Source of the DNA: Cobetia marina
GTDB lineage: Bacteria > Pseudomonadota > Gammaproteobacteria > Pseudomonadales > Halomonadaceae
Length of the DNA stretch: 64,000 nt
NCBI RefSeq assembly: GCF_001720485.1
Contig: NZ_CP017114.1
Location: 2,604,001 to 2,668,000, forward strand
Reading direction: 5' to 3'
The position numbers and the translations under genes are program-made. Shown here one piece after another: positions 16,828-26,649 of this stretch (the stretch's first letter is position 1; each line of letters starts with the position of its first letter). The notes under the pieces were generated by a model, which was not told the origin of the DNA, ran no database searches, and worked only from the letters and a program-made list of their open reading frames with translations.

Positions 16828-17946
16828 ATGACCGATCACGCCATGAGCGCTGTTTCAGAGACGGATGACGAGCGCCTCCGTCGCGTTCACCCCTTGAAAG
16901 CCGCACTGAAACGCCCCGAATTCGGTGCCATTGCCGGCACTATTCTGGTATTTGCCTTCTTCTCTGCCGCGGCCTCAGGGACCGGGATGTTCAGCCTGGC
17001 AGGCATACTCAACTTTCTGGAGGTCTCCGCTCAGCTGGGGATCCTGGCCATCGCGGCGTCATTGCTGATGATCGGAGGGGAGTTCGATCTTTCCCTTGGC
17101 TCCATGATCGGCTTTGCCGGCATCCTGATCGCCATCCCTGCCGTTCAATACGGTTGGCCACTCTGGTTGGCCATCACCTTCGCCTTTGCCAGCGCCGTGC
17201 TGATCGGCTGGATCAACGGCTATCTGGTGATGCGCACCGGCCTGCCCTCCTTCATCGTGACCCTGGGGTTCCTGTTCATTCTTCGTGGCCTGGCCATTGG
17301 CCTGACGCGCTGGACGACCGGCCGCACTCAAGTCGGGGGCATTCAGGAACTGGCGGATCACGATTGGCTGGCCCCGCTCTTCTCCGGCGAGGTATTCACC
17401 GGCCTCTTCAGCTGGATGGCGGCGCAGGGCTGGATCGCGACCAACTTCGCGGGCAACCCTAGCGTCACGGGTGTACCGATCTCCATCGTCTGGTGGATCG
17501 TGCTGGCCATCGCCGCGACCTGGCTGCTGCTCTACACGCGATTCGGCAACTGGATCTTCGCGTGTGGCGGCGACGTGAATGCCGCTCGCAACGTCGGCGT
17601 CCCGGTCATGAAGGTCAAGATCGTGCTGTTCATCTTCACGGCTGTCGCCGCCACCATCTTTGCCTGCCTGCAGGTGATGGATACGGGGTCGGCTGACACG
17701 ACGCGCGGACTGCTCAAGGAACTGGAAGCCATCATTGCCGTGGTCATCGGCGGCGCTCTGCTTACCGGCGGCTATGGGTCTGCCGTAGGGGCCGTCTTCG
17801 GTGCGCTTATCTTCGGCACGGTCCAGATGGGCATCTTCTACACCGGGGTCAACACTGACTGGTTCAAGGTCTTTCTCGGCGCCATGCTCCTGATCGCGGT
17901 GCTGTTCAACAACTACGTGCGCAAGAAAGCCCTGGAGGCCAAGTGA
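16828..17946 (+). CDS. iatP: Inositol/sugar ABC importer permease
   Basis: 372 residues, about ten membrane spans, BPD_transp_2 (RbsC/XylH) family. Landmarks: [54 protein letters not shown] (the EAA-like coupling loop of this family), [18 protein letters not shown]. Encoded downstream of the binding protein and overlapping the ATPase gene by one base at TGATG, so the two are translationally coupled. Forms a homodimeric channel in the inner membrane. The loop at residues 165-215 is longer than in RbsC. Inositol specificity follows from context. Confidence 0.9.
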   Translation: MTDHAMSAVSETDDERLRRVHPLKAALKRPEFGAIAGTILVFAFFSAAASGTGMFSLAGILNFLEVSAQLGILAIAASLLMIGGEFDLSLGSMIGFAGILIAIPAVQYGWPLWLAITFAFASAVLIGWINGYLVMRTGLPSFIVTLGFLFILRGLAIGLTRWTTGRTQVGGIQELADHDWLAPLFSGEVFTGLFSWMAAQGWIATNFAGNPSVTGVPISIVWWIVLAIAATWLLLYTRFGNWIFACGGDVNAARNVGVPVMKVKIVLFIFTAVAATIFACLQVMDTGSADTTRGLLKELEAIIAVVIGGALLTGGYGSAVGAVFGALIFGTVQMGIFYTGVNTDWFKVFLGAMLLIAVLFNNYVRKKALEAK

Positions 17947-18839
17947 TGACTGCCAATGCCAACCTGCAACAGGCGCCGGAACAGACCACGACCGCCGCAG
18001 ACCGCGCCAGAGGTAACACCCCGAAAGCCGCTGACACTCGCACGCCATTGATCGAGATGCAGGCCGTCGACAAGCACTTCGGCAATGTGGTCGCTCTCTC
18101 CGACATTTCGCTGAAAGTGTACGCAGGCGAAGTCATGTGCCTGCTGGGCGACAATGGCGCCGGCAAGTCCACCCTCATCAAGACCCTGTCAGGGGTACAT
18201 GCCCCGACCCACGGTGAGCTGCTGCTCGAGGGCACCCCTGCCAACTTCACGACACCAGGTCAGGCGCTTGATGCCGGCATCGCGACGGTCTTTCAGGATC
18301 TGGCGATGATTCCCCTGATGTCGATCACCCGCAACTTCTTCATGGGACGTGAGCCCACCAAGGGGGTTGGCCTCTTCAAACGTGTCGACTGGGCATTCGC
18401 TGACCGTGTCGCGCGGGAGGAAATGGCCAAGATCGGGATCGATGTCCGCGATCCGTCCCAGCCGGTGGGTACCCTGTCCGGTGGTGAGCGTCAGTGCGTG
18501 GCGATCGCAAGGGCCGTCTACTTCGGTGCCAAGGTGCTCATTCTTGACGAGCCGACCTCGGCACTGGGGGTCAAGCAGGCGTCCAAGGTGCTGCGCTATA
18601 TCGCACAGGCTCGCAATCGAGGGCTCGGGGTCATCTTCATCACGCACAACGTTCATCATGCCTATCCCATCGGCGATGCGTTCACCCTGCTCAAGCGCGG
18701 TACCTCTCTGGGTAGCTGGCGCAAGGAAGACATCACGCGGGAGGAAGTGCTCAACATGATGGCCGGCGGCGAGGAAATGGCCAGCCTGGATGCGGAACTG
18801 GCGGAATTCCAGCGGATGGACGCCGCCACGGTGGCCTGA
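17946..18839 (+). CDS. iatA: Inositol/sugar ABC importer ATPase (single nucleotide-binding domain)
   Basis: 297 residues from ATG 17946 (GGAGG eight bases before). Walker [10 protein letters not shown] near residue 68, signature LSGGERQ near 178 and Walker [13 protein letters not shown] near 200. The first ~35 residues are a polar extension before the domain. Most ATPases paired with RbsC-type permeases carry two fused domains of about 500 residues; this one has one, like FrcA of rhizobia. It powers uptake through the permease whose stop overlaps its start. Confidence 0.9.
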   Translation: MTANANLQQAPEQTTTAADRARGNTPKAADTRTPLIEMQAVDKHFGNVVALSDISLKVYAGEVMCLLGDNGAGKSTLIKTLSGVHAPTHGELLLEGTPANFTTPGQALDAGIATVFQDLAMIPLMSITRNFFMGREPTKGVGLFKRVDWAFADRVAREEMAKIGIDVRDPSQPVGTLSGGERQCVAIARAVYFGAKVLILDEPTSALGVKQASKVLRYIAQARNRGLGVIFITHNVHHAYPIGDAFTLLKRGTSLGSWRKEDITREEVLNMMAGGEEMASLDAELAEFQRMDAATVA

Positions 18840-18957
18840 CACGGCATCATCGCGCCGGTCACGCTGCAGCAGAGACGTCGAGGCTGCTCCAACGCCTCGA
18901 CGTGCACCGATTACTGTCAATGCCGGTCATCACCGGCCTATATCAAGGGACATGCCA

Positions 18958-20949
18958 ATGACGCGCCACTCACCTCACTCACCTGACCTGGATGTCATCT
19001 GCCTCGGCCGCGTCGCCGTCGACCTCTATGCCGAACAGATCGGTGCGCGCCTCGAAGACGCCACCAGCTTCAAGAAATATCTGGGCGGCAGCTCCGGCAA
19101 CATGGCGTATGGCACGGCACGCCTCGGACTCAACTCCTCGATGCTGGGTCGCGTCGGCAATGAACAGATGGGCGAATTCCTGCGCGAGGAACTCGCCTCG
19201 GTCGGCTGCGATGTCAGCCATCTCAAACGTGACCCCGAACGTCTGACCGGACTGGTGCTTCTGGGCATCAAGGACAAGGACCAGTTCCCGCTGCTCTTCG
19301 TACGCAACGACTGTGCCGACATGGCCATTGATGAAGATGATGTGGACCCGGCGTTCATCGCTCGAGCCCGCGCCCTGGCGATCACCGGCACCCACCTTTC
19401 CACTCCCCGCACCCAACGTGCCGCCCGCAAGGCACTGGATGCCGCACGCGAGGCTGGCGTGAAGCGCGTGCTGGATATCGACTACCGCCCCGTACTCTGG
19501 GGGCTGACCAGCATCGGGGATGGCGAGACGCGCTTTGTCGCGGACGAGAGTGTCAGTCAGCACATGGCCCGTTGGCTGGGTGACTTCGACCTGATCGTCG
19601 GCACGGAAGAAGAGTTTCATATCGCGGGCAACAGCACCGACACGCTGGACGCGCTGCGCGAGGTTCGCCGTCACAGCGATGCCGTGCTCGTGTGCAAGAT
19701 AGGGGCACGCGGCTGCGTCATCTTCGAGGGCGACATCCCACGACATCTGGAAGACGGCATTCTGGTCGAGGGTGTCAAGGTCGAGGTCATGAACGTGCTT
19801 GGCGCCGGTGATGCCTTCATGAGTGGCTTCCTGCGTGGCTATCTTCGCGATGAAAGCTGGGACACTTGCGGTCATTACGCCAACGCATGTGGCGCATTGG
19901 TCGTGTCTCGCCATGGATGTGCACCTGCCATGCCCACGGAAGCGGAACTGTTCGATTACCTGAGCCGCCGCGAGTCCGTGCCACGCCCGGACCTTGATGA
20001 TCATCTGACCCACCTGCATCGCGTCACCACGCGTCGGGTAGCGCACTGGGAGAGCGTGCTGGGGCTGGCATTCGATCACCGTCGCCAATTCCTGGACATG
20101 GCACGCGATGTCGAAGGCGACCCCGAGCGCCTGCCACGCCTCAAGCAGCTACTGGTAGAGGCCACCCGCAGCGCGGCGCAACAGGCCGGTATCCAGCGCC
20201 CTGCCATTCTCTGTGATGATGTCCTGGGACAGGATGCGCTCAATGACACGGCAGCACTGGACTGGTGGGTAGGCCGTCCGGTCGAGCTCCCCAGCTCGCG
20301 GCCTTTGCGCTTCCAGCATGGAGATGACATCGGTAGCCAGTTGCGACGCTGGCCGCGCCACCACATCGTGAAGTGCCTCGTGTTCTATCACCCGGACGAT
20401 GAGGCCACGCTGCGCCTCGATCAGGAAGCCCGCCTGCGCCAGCTGTATGACGCCTGCTGCATGTCGGGGCATGAGTTGCTCATCGAAGTCATCCCGCCAC
20501 GTCAGGCAGATGCCCCCACCTGCGATGAGACCACCGTCCCACGTAGCCTGGAGCGTCTCTACAACCTCGGCATTCGCCCGGACTGGTGGAAACTGCCCGC
20601 TCTGACGACGCAAGGTTGGGAACGCGTCAGCCGAATCATCAGCGCTCGCGACGCCTGGTGTCATGGTGTCGTGCTGCTGGGGCTTGATGCGCCGATCGAA
20701 GAGGTCAAACGCGGTTTCGAGCAGGCAGCGCGTTTCCCGATCTGCAAGGGGTTCACCGTCGGGCGCACCCTGTTCACTGCCCCCAGCCAGGCCTGGCTGT
20801 CAGGCAGCATTGACGATGCGACCCTGATACGTCAGGCCGCTGACAACTATCTCGACTTGATCACCCATTGGCAGCAGCTGCGTGATGCCCATTGCGGCGC
20901 AGCGGATGTCAGTCCTGCCACACCGCTCGCAGAAGGAGTCCTGCAATGA
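18958..20949 (+). CDS. iolC: 5-dehydro-2-deoxygluconokinase fused to a DUF2090 domain (IolC)
   Basis: 663 residues from ATG 18958 (AAGGGA seven bases upstream). Residues about 10-330 are a PfkB-family kinase: DVICLGRVAVDLYAEQIG, YLGGSSGNMAYG, and the catalytic NVLGAGDAFMSGFLRG. Residues about 345-645 are DUF2090, an aldolase-like TIM barrel (HIVKCLVFYHPDD, GLDAPIEEV, GFTVGRTLF). The kinase phosphorylates 2-deoxy-5-keto-D-gluconate; the second domain likely acts as the following aldolase, yielding malonate semialdehyde and dihydroxyacetone phosphate, since no separate IolJ is encoded. The fusion is known in proteobacteria. The stop overlaps the iolD start (ATGA). Confidence 0.92.
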   Translation: MTRHSPHSPDLDVICLGRVAVDLYAEQIGARLEDATSFKKYLGGSSGNMAYGTARLGLNSSMLGRVGNEQMGEFLREELASVGCDVSHLKRDPERLTGLVLLGIKDKDQFPLLFVRNDCADMAIDEDDVDPAFIARARALAITGTHLSTPRTQRAARKALDAAREAGVKRVLDIDYRPVLWGLTSIGDGETRFVADESVSQHMARWLGDFDLIVGTEEEFHIAGNSTDTLDALREVRRHSDAVLVCKIGARGCVIFEGDIPRHLEDGILVEGVKVEVMNVLGAGDAFMSGFLRGYLRDESWDTCGHYANACGALVVSRHGCAPAMPTEAELFDYLSRRESVPRPDLDDHLTHLHRVTTRRVAHWESVLGLAFDHRRQFLDMARDVEGDPERLPRLKQLLVEATRSAAQQAGIQRPAILCDDVLGQDALNDTAALDWWVGRPVELPSSRPLRFQHGDDIGSQLRRWPRHHIVKCLVFYHPDDEATLRLDQEARLRQLYDACCMSGHELLIEVIPPRQADAPTCDETTVPRSLERLYNLGIRPDWWKLPALTTQGWERVSRIISARDAWCHGVVLLGLDAPIEEVKRGFEQAARFPICKGFTVGRTLFTAPSQAWLSGSIDDATLIRQAADNYLDLITHWQQLRDAHCGAADVSPATPLAEGVLQ

Positions 20950-22823
20950 GCCCCGTTTTCCACTCGGCGGCGGCGCCGGGTACCGTGCGTCTGACCGTCG
21001 CTCAGGCACTGGTGCGCTACCTGAGCCGGCAATACATCGAACAACATGGACAGGAAGTCCCCTTGTTCGGTGGCTGCTTCGCCATCTTCGGCCACGGCAA
21101 CGTGGCGGGTCTCGGCGAGGCCTTGCACGCTGCGGGCGATGATTTCCCCACCTATCGCGCCCACAACGAACAAGGCATGGCCAATGCGGCCATTGCCTAC
21201 GCCAAGGCCAACAATCGCCGTCGCATCATGGCGTGTACCTCATCCATCGGGCCTGGTGCCACCAACATGGTGACGTCTGCCGGGCTTGCGCATGTCAATC
21301 GGTTACCGGTGCTGTTCCTGCCTGGCGATACCTTCGCCAGCCGCGCGCCGGACCCGGTACTCCAACAGGTCGAGCACTTCAATGACCCGGGACTGAGCGT
21401 CAATGACTGCTTCCGTCCCGTGTCACGCTTCTTCGACCGCATCACGCGACCGGAACAATTGCTGACCAGCCTGCCCCAGGCGCTGGCCACGCTGCTGGAC
21501 CCCGTGGATTGTGGCCCTGCCACCCTGTGTCTGCCACAGGATGTCCAGACGCTTGCCTTCGAATGGCCGGAAGACTTCTTCACCCGTCGGGTGCATCACA
21601 TCCGTCGCGCTCCCGTCGCTCAGGAAGAGCTGGTGGCAGCCCTGGACACACTGCGCACAGCCAAGCGGCCACTGCTGATTGCCGGGGGTGGCGTGCATTA
21701 CAGCGAGGCGTGCGAGGCCCTCGCCGCCTTTGCCCAGCAACACGGCATTCCAGTGGTCGAGACACAGGCAGGCAAGGGCGCCCTGCCCTGGGACCACGCT
21801 CGCAACATGGGCGCAATCGGTGTCACCGGCGCGGCCAGCGCCAACCAGCTGGCACGTGAAGCCGACGTCATCATGGCCATCGGATCACGGCTTCAGGATT
21901 TCACCAGCGGCTCTCGCACGCTCTTTGAAGCCGCCGGCCAGACACTCATCAGCCTCAATGTCGGTCGCTTCGACGCCGTCAAGCATGGCGCACGGCAACT
22001 GCAGTGCGATGCCCTGCGGGGGCTTGAGGCCTTGACGGCAGGGCTGGGTGACTGGAGCGCGCCAGACAGCTGGGTGCAACGCCAATCCGGGCTCAAGCAG
22101 GAATGGGAAGCGGTCCGCGAGAGCGTGATGGCTGATCAGGGGCTCTCGCTGCCAACCGATGCCCAGGTGCTCGGGGCCGTGAATCGTCAAGCGACAGATG
22201 ACACCACGGTGGTCTGTGCTGCCGGCGGCTTGCCAGGTGAGCTTCACAAGCTATGGGCGGCCAGTGTCCCCGGCAGTTATCACGTCGAGTACGGGTTCTC
22301 ATGCATGGGCTATGAACTGGCCGGCGGTATGGGCGTCAAGATGGCACGCCCGGAGCGGGACGTCGTGGTTGTGGTCGGCGATGGCAGCTACCTGATGCTC
22401 AACTCTGAGCTTGCCACCTCCGTGATGCTCGGCCACAAGCTGACCGTGGTGGTCCTCGACAACCGTGGCTACGGCTGCATCAATCGCCTGCAACATGCCA
22501 CCGGCGGCGCCGGCTTCAACAACCTGCTCAAGGACTGTCGCACCGTTCCGGAAGGCGCCCCCAAGGTGGACTTTGCGGCGCACGCTCGTGCACTGGGCTG
22601 TCAGGCCGAACAGGTCACGGGGATTGGCGAACTGGACGCCGCGCTCGAGCGTGCTCGGACCTCATCGACGACCTACGTCATCGCGCTGGACACTGATCCA
22701 TTGCCCTCCACCCAGGAAGGCGGGCACTGGTGGGAGGTTGCCATTCCCGAGGTCAGCGAACGCGAAGCCGTCCGCGACGCCTATCAGGGCTATCTGTCGC
22801 ACAAACGCCAGCAAGCTCGCTGA
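20946..22823 (+). CDS. iolD: 3D-(3,5/4)-trihydroxycyclohexane-1,2-dione acylhydrolase IolD
   Basis: 625 residues, ThDP-dependent enzyme of the acetolactate-synthase fold. The start overlaps the iolC stop by four bases. N-terminal PYR domain with AHNEQGMANAAIAYAK (catalytic Glu) and GPGATNMVTSAG; central domain with PLLIAGGGVHYSEA; C-terminal PP domain with GDGSYLMLNSE and LDNRGYG for ThDP/Mg binding. It opens the cyclohexane ring to 5-deoxy-glucuronate, feeding IolB. A second, different IolD is encoded at 32929. Confidence 0.94.
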   Translation: MSPVFHSAAAPGTVRLTVAQALVRYLSRQYIEQHGQEVPLFGGCFAIFGHGNVAGLGEALHAAGDDFPTYRAHNEQGMANAAIAYAKANNRRRIMACTSSIGPGATNMVTSAGLAHVNRLPVLFLPGDTFASRAPDPVLQQVEHFNDPGLSVNDCFRPVSRFFDRITRPEQLLTSLPQALATLLDPVDCGPATLCLPQDVQTLAFEWPEDFFTRRVHHIRRAPVAQEELVAALDTLRTAKRPLLIAGGGVHYSEACEALAAFAQQHGIPVVETQAGKGALPWDHARNMGAIGVTGAASANQLAREADVIMAIGSRLQDFTSGSRTLFEAAGQTLISLNVGRFDAVKHGARQLQCDALRGLEALTAGLGDWSAPDSWVQRQSGLKQEWEAVRESVMADQGLSLPTDAQVLGAVNRQATDDTTVVCAAGGLPGELHKLWAASVPGSYHVEYGFSCMGYELAGGMGVKMARPERDVVVVVGDGSYLMLNSELATSVMLGHKLTVVVLDNRGYGCINRLQHATGGAGFNNLLKDCRTVPEGAPKVDFAAHARALGCQAEQVTGIGELDAALERARTSSTTYVIALDTDPLPSTQEGGHWWEVAIPEVSEREAVRDAYQGYLSHKRQQAR

Positions 22824-22833
22824 CGCATTTCAG

Positions 22834-22871
22834 GGCCGGCCAACCGTCATTGCGACATCCGTTGGCCGGCC
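22834..22871 (+). other. Intercistronic hairpin between iolD and iolE
   Basis: GGCCGGCCAAC (22834-22844) pairs perfectly with GTTGGCCGGCC (22861-22871). No T run follows, so it is more likely an RNA-stabilising or processing hairpin than a terminator. Confidence 0.55.
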
Positions 22872-22951
22872 TGGACGATACGCCATCTCTCGGAGGCCAC
22901 AGTGCCTCCCTGCACTCTCGATATCTCAATATCTCGAAGAAGGATACCGCC

Positions 22952-23857
22952 ATGAGCATTCGCCTGGGCATCAACCCGCTGACCTGGACCAACGACGACC
23001 TGCCAAGCCTCGGCGCGGATACCCCGCTGGAGGTCTGTCTTGCCGAGGGGCGTCAGGCCGGTTTCGCAGGCTTCGAGCTGGGCAACAAGTTCCCGCGCGA
23101 GGCGCAGGCCCTGTCTCGCGCACTCGGCGCGCACGATCTGGCACTCGTTTCCGGCTGGTATTCCAGCCGCCTGCTGGAACGCAGCATTGACGAGGAAATT
23201 GCCGCGCTGGATGACCACCTTCAGCTACTGAAAGCCTGCGGCGCGACAGTCATGGTGTACTGCGAGGTCAGTCGTTGCGTGCACGGTGACCAGGACATGC
23301 CTGTCTCTCGGCGCCCGGTCATGAACGATGCCGATTGGCAACGACTGACCGCCGGGCTGGATGCCGTGGCACGCCACATGGCAGACCAGGGCGTGGAGAT
23401 GGCCTATCACCACCATATGGGTACCGTCATCGAGAGCCAGGCCGACATTGAACGGTTGATGGCCTCCACCACACAGGTACGACTGCTGCTGGACGCCGGC
23501 CACCTGACCTATGCCGGTGGAGACCCCGTCACCATCGCCGAGCGCCACGCGGACCGCATCAGCCATGTGCACTGCAAGGACATTCGTCTCGCCGTCATGG
23601 ATAACGCCATCAACCGTGACAAGTCCTTTCTGGATGCCGTACTCGATGGCGTGTTCACCGTGCCGGGGGATGGCGGAATCGACTTCGCCGCGCTGTTCAC
23701 CGAGCTGAAGCGTCAGGGATATGGTCAGCACGATGATCGCTGGCTGGTTGTAGAGGCAGAGCAAGACCCTGCCGTCGCCGACCCGCTGACCTACGCGACG
23801 CTCGGTCACGACAATCTGGCTCATCTCGCACGCGAGGCAGGGCTGATTAACGCCTAA
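22952..23857 (+). CDS. iolE: 2-keto-myo-inositol dehydratase IolE
   Basis: 301 residues from ATG 22952 (AAGGA eight bases upstream). A metal-dependent TIM barrel beginning IRLGINPLTWTNDD, with YHHHMGTVIES, LLLDAGHLTYAGGDP, HVHCKDIR and VVEAEQDP carrying the likely metal ligands. It removes water from 2-keto-myo-inositol to give the trihydroxycyclohexanedione used by IolD. Family length is about 300, so it is complete. Follows iolD after a 128-base gap. Confidence 0.94.
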   Translation: MSIRLGINPLTWTNDDLPSLGADTPLEVCLAEGRQAGFAGFELGNKFPREAQALSRALGAHDLALVSGWYSSRLLERSIDEEIAALDDHLQLLKACGATVMVYCEVSRCVHGDQDMPVSRRPVMNDADWQRLTAGLDAVARHMADQGVEMAYHHHMGTVIESQADIERLMASTTQVRLLLDAGHLTYAGGDPVTIAERHADRISHVHCKDIRLAVMDNAINRDKSFLDAVLDGVFTVPGDGGIDFAALFTELKRQGYGQHDDRWLVVEAEQDPAVADPLTYATLGHDNLAHLAREAGLINA

Positions 23858-24055
23858 TTCACCTGCTGCTGCAAAGTTTTCCGAAAGATTTGAGCCGGGA
23901 TGATGTGGCAACCGCGCTCAACAAATAGCACGGTTCTTATTCCTCTGCGCACGGAGGGAGCCGGCTCTAGGCCACCAGGCTGCATAGACAGCCCGCACGA
24001 CTCAAATTACTTCGCTTGAGTCAGCGTCAATACCACTCTCCATGAGGACACGTTC

Positions 24056-25558
24056 ATGCAACAGTTACATCACTTCATCAATGGTCAATCACAACCCGGC
24101 GACAGCGGTCGTAATGCCCCAGTCTACAACCCGGCCACTGGCGAGCAATCCGCAAGTGTGTCACTGGCCAGTGCCGATGAAACCCGCTCCGCCATTGCTG
24201 CCGCAAGCGCCGCGTTCCCCGGCTGGTCCAACACCTCAGCCCTCAAGCGCTCACGCATCCTGTTCCGTTTCAAGGCGCTGCTGGAAAAGCACAGCGACGA
24301 ACTCGCCACGCTGATCTCCCGCGAGCACGGCAAGGTGCATTCGGATGCGCTTGGCGAGGTGACTCGCGGCATGGAAGTCGTCGAATTCGCCTGCGGCATG
24401 CCTCACCTGCAGAAAGGCGAGCACTCGCTGAACGTGGGCACCGGGGTGGACAGCCACTCTCTGATGCAACCGCTGGGGGTGTGCGCGGGCATAGCTCCCT
24501 TCAATTTCCCGGCCATGGTGCCGATGTGGATGTTCCCCATCGCCCTGGCCACCGGGAATACCTTCATCATGAAGCCGTCCGAGAAAGATCCCTCTGCCCC
24601 GCTGCGCATGGCGGAACTGCTGACGGAGGCCGGCCTGCCGCCGGGCGTGTTCAACGTCGTCAATGGTGACAAGGAAGCCGTCGATGTCCTGCTGACCGAT
24701 GAGCGCGTCGAGGCCGTGTCCTTTGTCGGCTCCACCCCGATCGCTGAATACATCTATTCCACAGCTTCAGCACATGGCAAGCGAGTCCAGGCCCTGGGGG
24801 GGGCGAAGAATCACATGGTCGTGATGCCGGATGCCGATCTGGATCAGGCAGCGGATGCCCTGATGGGCGCGGCGTACGGCAGTGCCGGTGAGCGCTGCAT
24901 GGCCATCTCGGTGGCAGTCCCGATCGGCGAGCAGACCGCAGAGCGACTGAGCGACAAGATCCTCGAGCGGATGGCCACTCTGCGGGTGGGGCCGGGTGAG
25001 GTCGAAGGCCAGGAGAATGACATGGGGCCACTGATCTCCCGCGTACATGCCGACAAGGTCATCGAGTTCATCGACAGCGGTGTCGCGCAAGGTGCGGAGC
25101 TGGTCGTGGATGGCCGTGACATCACGGTGCCCGGACACGAGAACGGCTATTTCGTGGGCGCGACCCTGTTTGATCATGTCCGCCCAGACATGCGCATCTA
25201 TGCCGAGGAAATCTTCGGACCGGTCCTGTGTCTGGTTCGTCAGGAGTCACTCGATGAGGCGATCGCGCTCATCAATGCCCACGAGTATGGCAATGGCACG
25301 GCCATCTTCACTCGCGACGGTGATGCTGCCCGCCAATACACCACTCGCATTCAGGTCGGCATGGTCGGCGTGAACGTGCCGATCCCTGTACCGATGGCAT
25401 TCCACAGCTTTGGCGGCTGGAAGCGCTCTCTCTTTGGCCCGCTTCACATGCATGGCCCGGATGGCGTGCGCTTCTATACCCGCATGAAAGCCGTCACCAC
25501 CCGCTGGCCTGACGGTCTGCGCAGTGAAGCCAGCCACTTCACCATGCCGACACTCTGA
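24056..25558 (+). CDS. iolA: (Methyl)malonate-semialdehyde dehydrogenase (CoA-acylating) IolA/MmsA
   Basis: 500 residues of the aldehyde dehydrogenase superfamily; GAGGA precedes the ATG. The catalytic Cys281 lies in YGSAGERCMAISV, with GVCAGIAPFNFPAMVPMWMF and SFVGSTPIAEY for NAD binding, all typical of CoA-acylating MMSDH. It turns malonate semialdehyde from the inositol pathway into acetyl-CoA and CO2. A 198-base gap before it may hold its own promoter, and a strong terminator follows. Confidence 0.93.
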   Translation: MQQLHHFINGQSQPGDSGRNAPVYNPATGEQSASVSLASADETRSAIAAASAAFPGWSNTSALKRSRILFRFKALLEKHSDELATLISREHGKVHSDALGEVTRGMEVVEFACGMPHLQKGEHSLNVGTGVDSHSLMQPLGVCAGIAPFNFPAMVPMWMFPIALATGNTFIMKPSEKDPSAPLRMAELLTEAGLPPGVFNVVNGDKEAVDVLLTDERVEAVSFVGSTPIAEYIYSTASAHGKRVQALGGAKNHMVVMPDADLDQAADALMGAAYGSAGERCMAISVAVPIGEQTAERLSDKILERMATLRVGPGEVEGQENDMGPLISRVHADKVIEFIDSGVAQGAELVVDGRDITVPGHENGYFVGATLFDHVRPDMRIYAEEIFGPVLCLVRQESLDEAIALINAHEYGNGTAIFTRDGDAARQYTTRIQVGMVGVNVPIPVPMAFHSFGGWKRSLFGPLHMHGPDGVRFYTRMKAVTTRWPDGLRSEASHFTMPTL

Positions 25559-25572
25559 TCCACCACTCTCAG

Positions 25573-25607
25573 GGTCGGGCATGACAGCGTCATGCCCGAC
25601 CGCTTTT
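25573..25607 (+). terminator. Rho-independent terminator after iolA
   Basis: A perfect 13-bp stem (GGTCGGGCATGAC and its complement) with a three-base loop is followed by GCTTTT. The next gene starts 52 bases later, so partial read-through is likely. Confidence 0.8.
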
Positions 25608-25658
25608 CATCGCGCCTTGCCAGACCGGCAAGGCACATGACCGCCATGGAGGCACGTC

Positions 25659-26501
25659 ATGACGCACAACATGAAAGTGGGTGTCTGTACCTGGACCTTC
25701 GGCCCGCTGCCGATCGAGGATATCTTCGCGCGGACCGCACGCCTGGGATTTGACGGGGTGGAACTGCATGGCGATCTCGACGCCTTCACACCAGACATGA
25801 TCCGCGCCCTTTGCCAGACGCATGGGCTGGAAGTGTTCTCACTCACGCCGGGAGATTGCGATCCCGCCTCCCCCGACGCGTCGGATCGCGAGGCTGCCGA
25901 GACCTACTATCGACAGCTGATCGACTTTGCCCAGGCGATCGGCGGCGCGCGAGTCTCACTGCACGGACTCGTGGGGCGAATCCGTCCCGCGGATGGCAGT
26001 GATCAAGACAGCGAATATCGCCACCTCGTCGAAGTGCTCACCCCACTGTGTGACCATGCCGCAAGTCGCGAGGTGCCGCTCGTCTTCGAAGTTCTCAATC
26101 GCTACGAATCCCACCTCATCAACACTGCAGCCCAGTGTCGCAGGCTCATCCAGGACATCGGTTCTCCCCAGCTCAAGGTATTGCTGGATGCCTACCACAT
26201 GAATATCGAAGAGCCTGACCCCGTGCGAGCGCTGGCCGAGACTGGCGATCACCTGGGGCTTTATCACGTCGCCGACTCCAATCGCGGGGGTATCGGTCAG
26301 GGGCATAGTCAGCTGGCGGATCAATTCACCCAGCTGCGGGCCATGCACTATGACGGCCCGATCATCGTCGAGGCACCGGCCATGGGTCCTGACCCCTTCA
26401 CGCCAGTCAAGACGGGCGATTATCTGACAACACTGGAAGATCAGTTGTCACGCAGTGTCTCGGCGCTTCGCCAGCATTTCGCGCTCGACGTACCTGCCTG
26501 A
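25659..26501 (+). CDS. Sugar-phosphate isomerase/epimerase TIM barrel (IolI/IolH-like)
   Basis: 280 residues, AP-endonuclease-2 TIM barrel with GGAGG before the ATG. The barrel begins VGVCTWTFGPLPIED; likely metal ligands lie in VFEVLNRYES (Glu), LLDAYHMNIEE (Asp/His), HVADSNRG (His) and IIVEAPAMG (Glu). The pattern resembles D-tagatose/psicose 3-epimerases and IolI, which interconverts 2-keto-myo-inositol and 1-keto-D-chiro-inositol. In this position it probably widens the pathway to other inositol isomers. Family certain, exact reaction inferred. Confidence 0.82.
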   Translation: MTHNMKVGVCTWTFGPLPIEDIFARTARLGFDGVELHGDLDAFTPDMIRALCQTHGLEVFSLTPGDCDPASPDASDREAAETYYRQLIDFAQAIGGARVSLHGLVGRIRPADGSDQDSEYRHLVEVLTPLCDHAASREVPLVFEVLNRYESHLINTAAQCRRLIQDIGSPQLKVLLDAYHMNIEEPDPVRALAETGDHLGLYHVADSNRGGIGQGHSQLADQFTQLRAMHYDGPIIVEAPAMGPDPFTPVKTGDYLTTLEDQLSRSVSALRQHFALDVPA

Positions 26502-26649
26502 GCCTTCAGGCGCCTTACCTCCCATGGAGTGATACCTCATCACCTGCATGGGCATAACAACATCGCGGGCAGCGAGTCACGCCAACCCACTCCTCTGCCT
26601 GTTGCCATCTGCGCGGGACGCCTTCACGTCCCAACGCTGGAGATTTCAC

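Noticed and set aside
17059..18048. 329-codon open frame on the minus strand opposite the inositol permease
   Set aside because: Composition is antisense-like (runs of DG, HPA, QHD), without a ribosome site or family motif.
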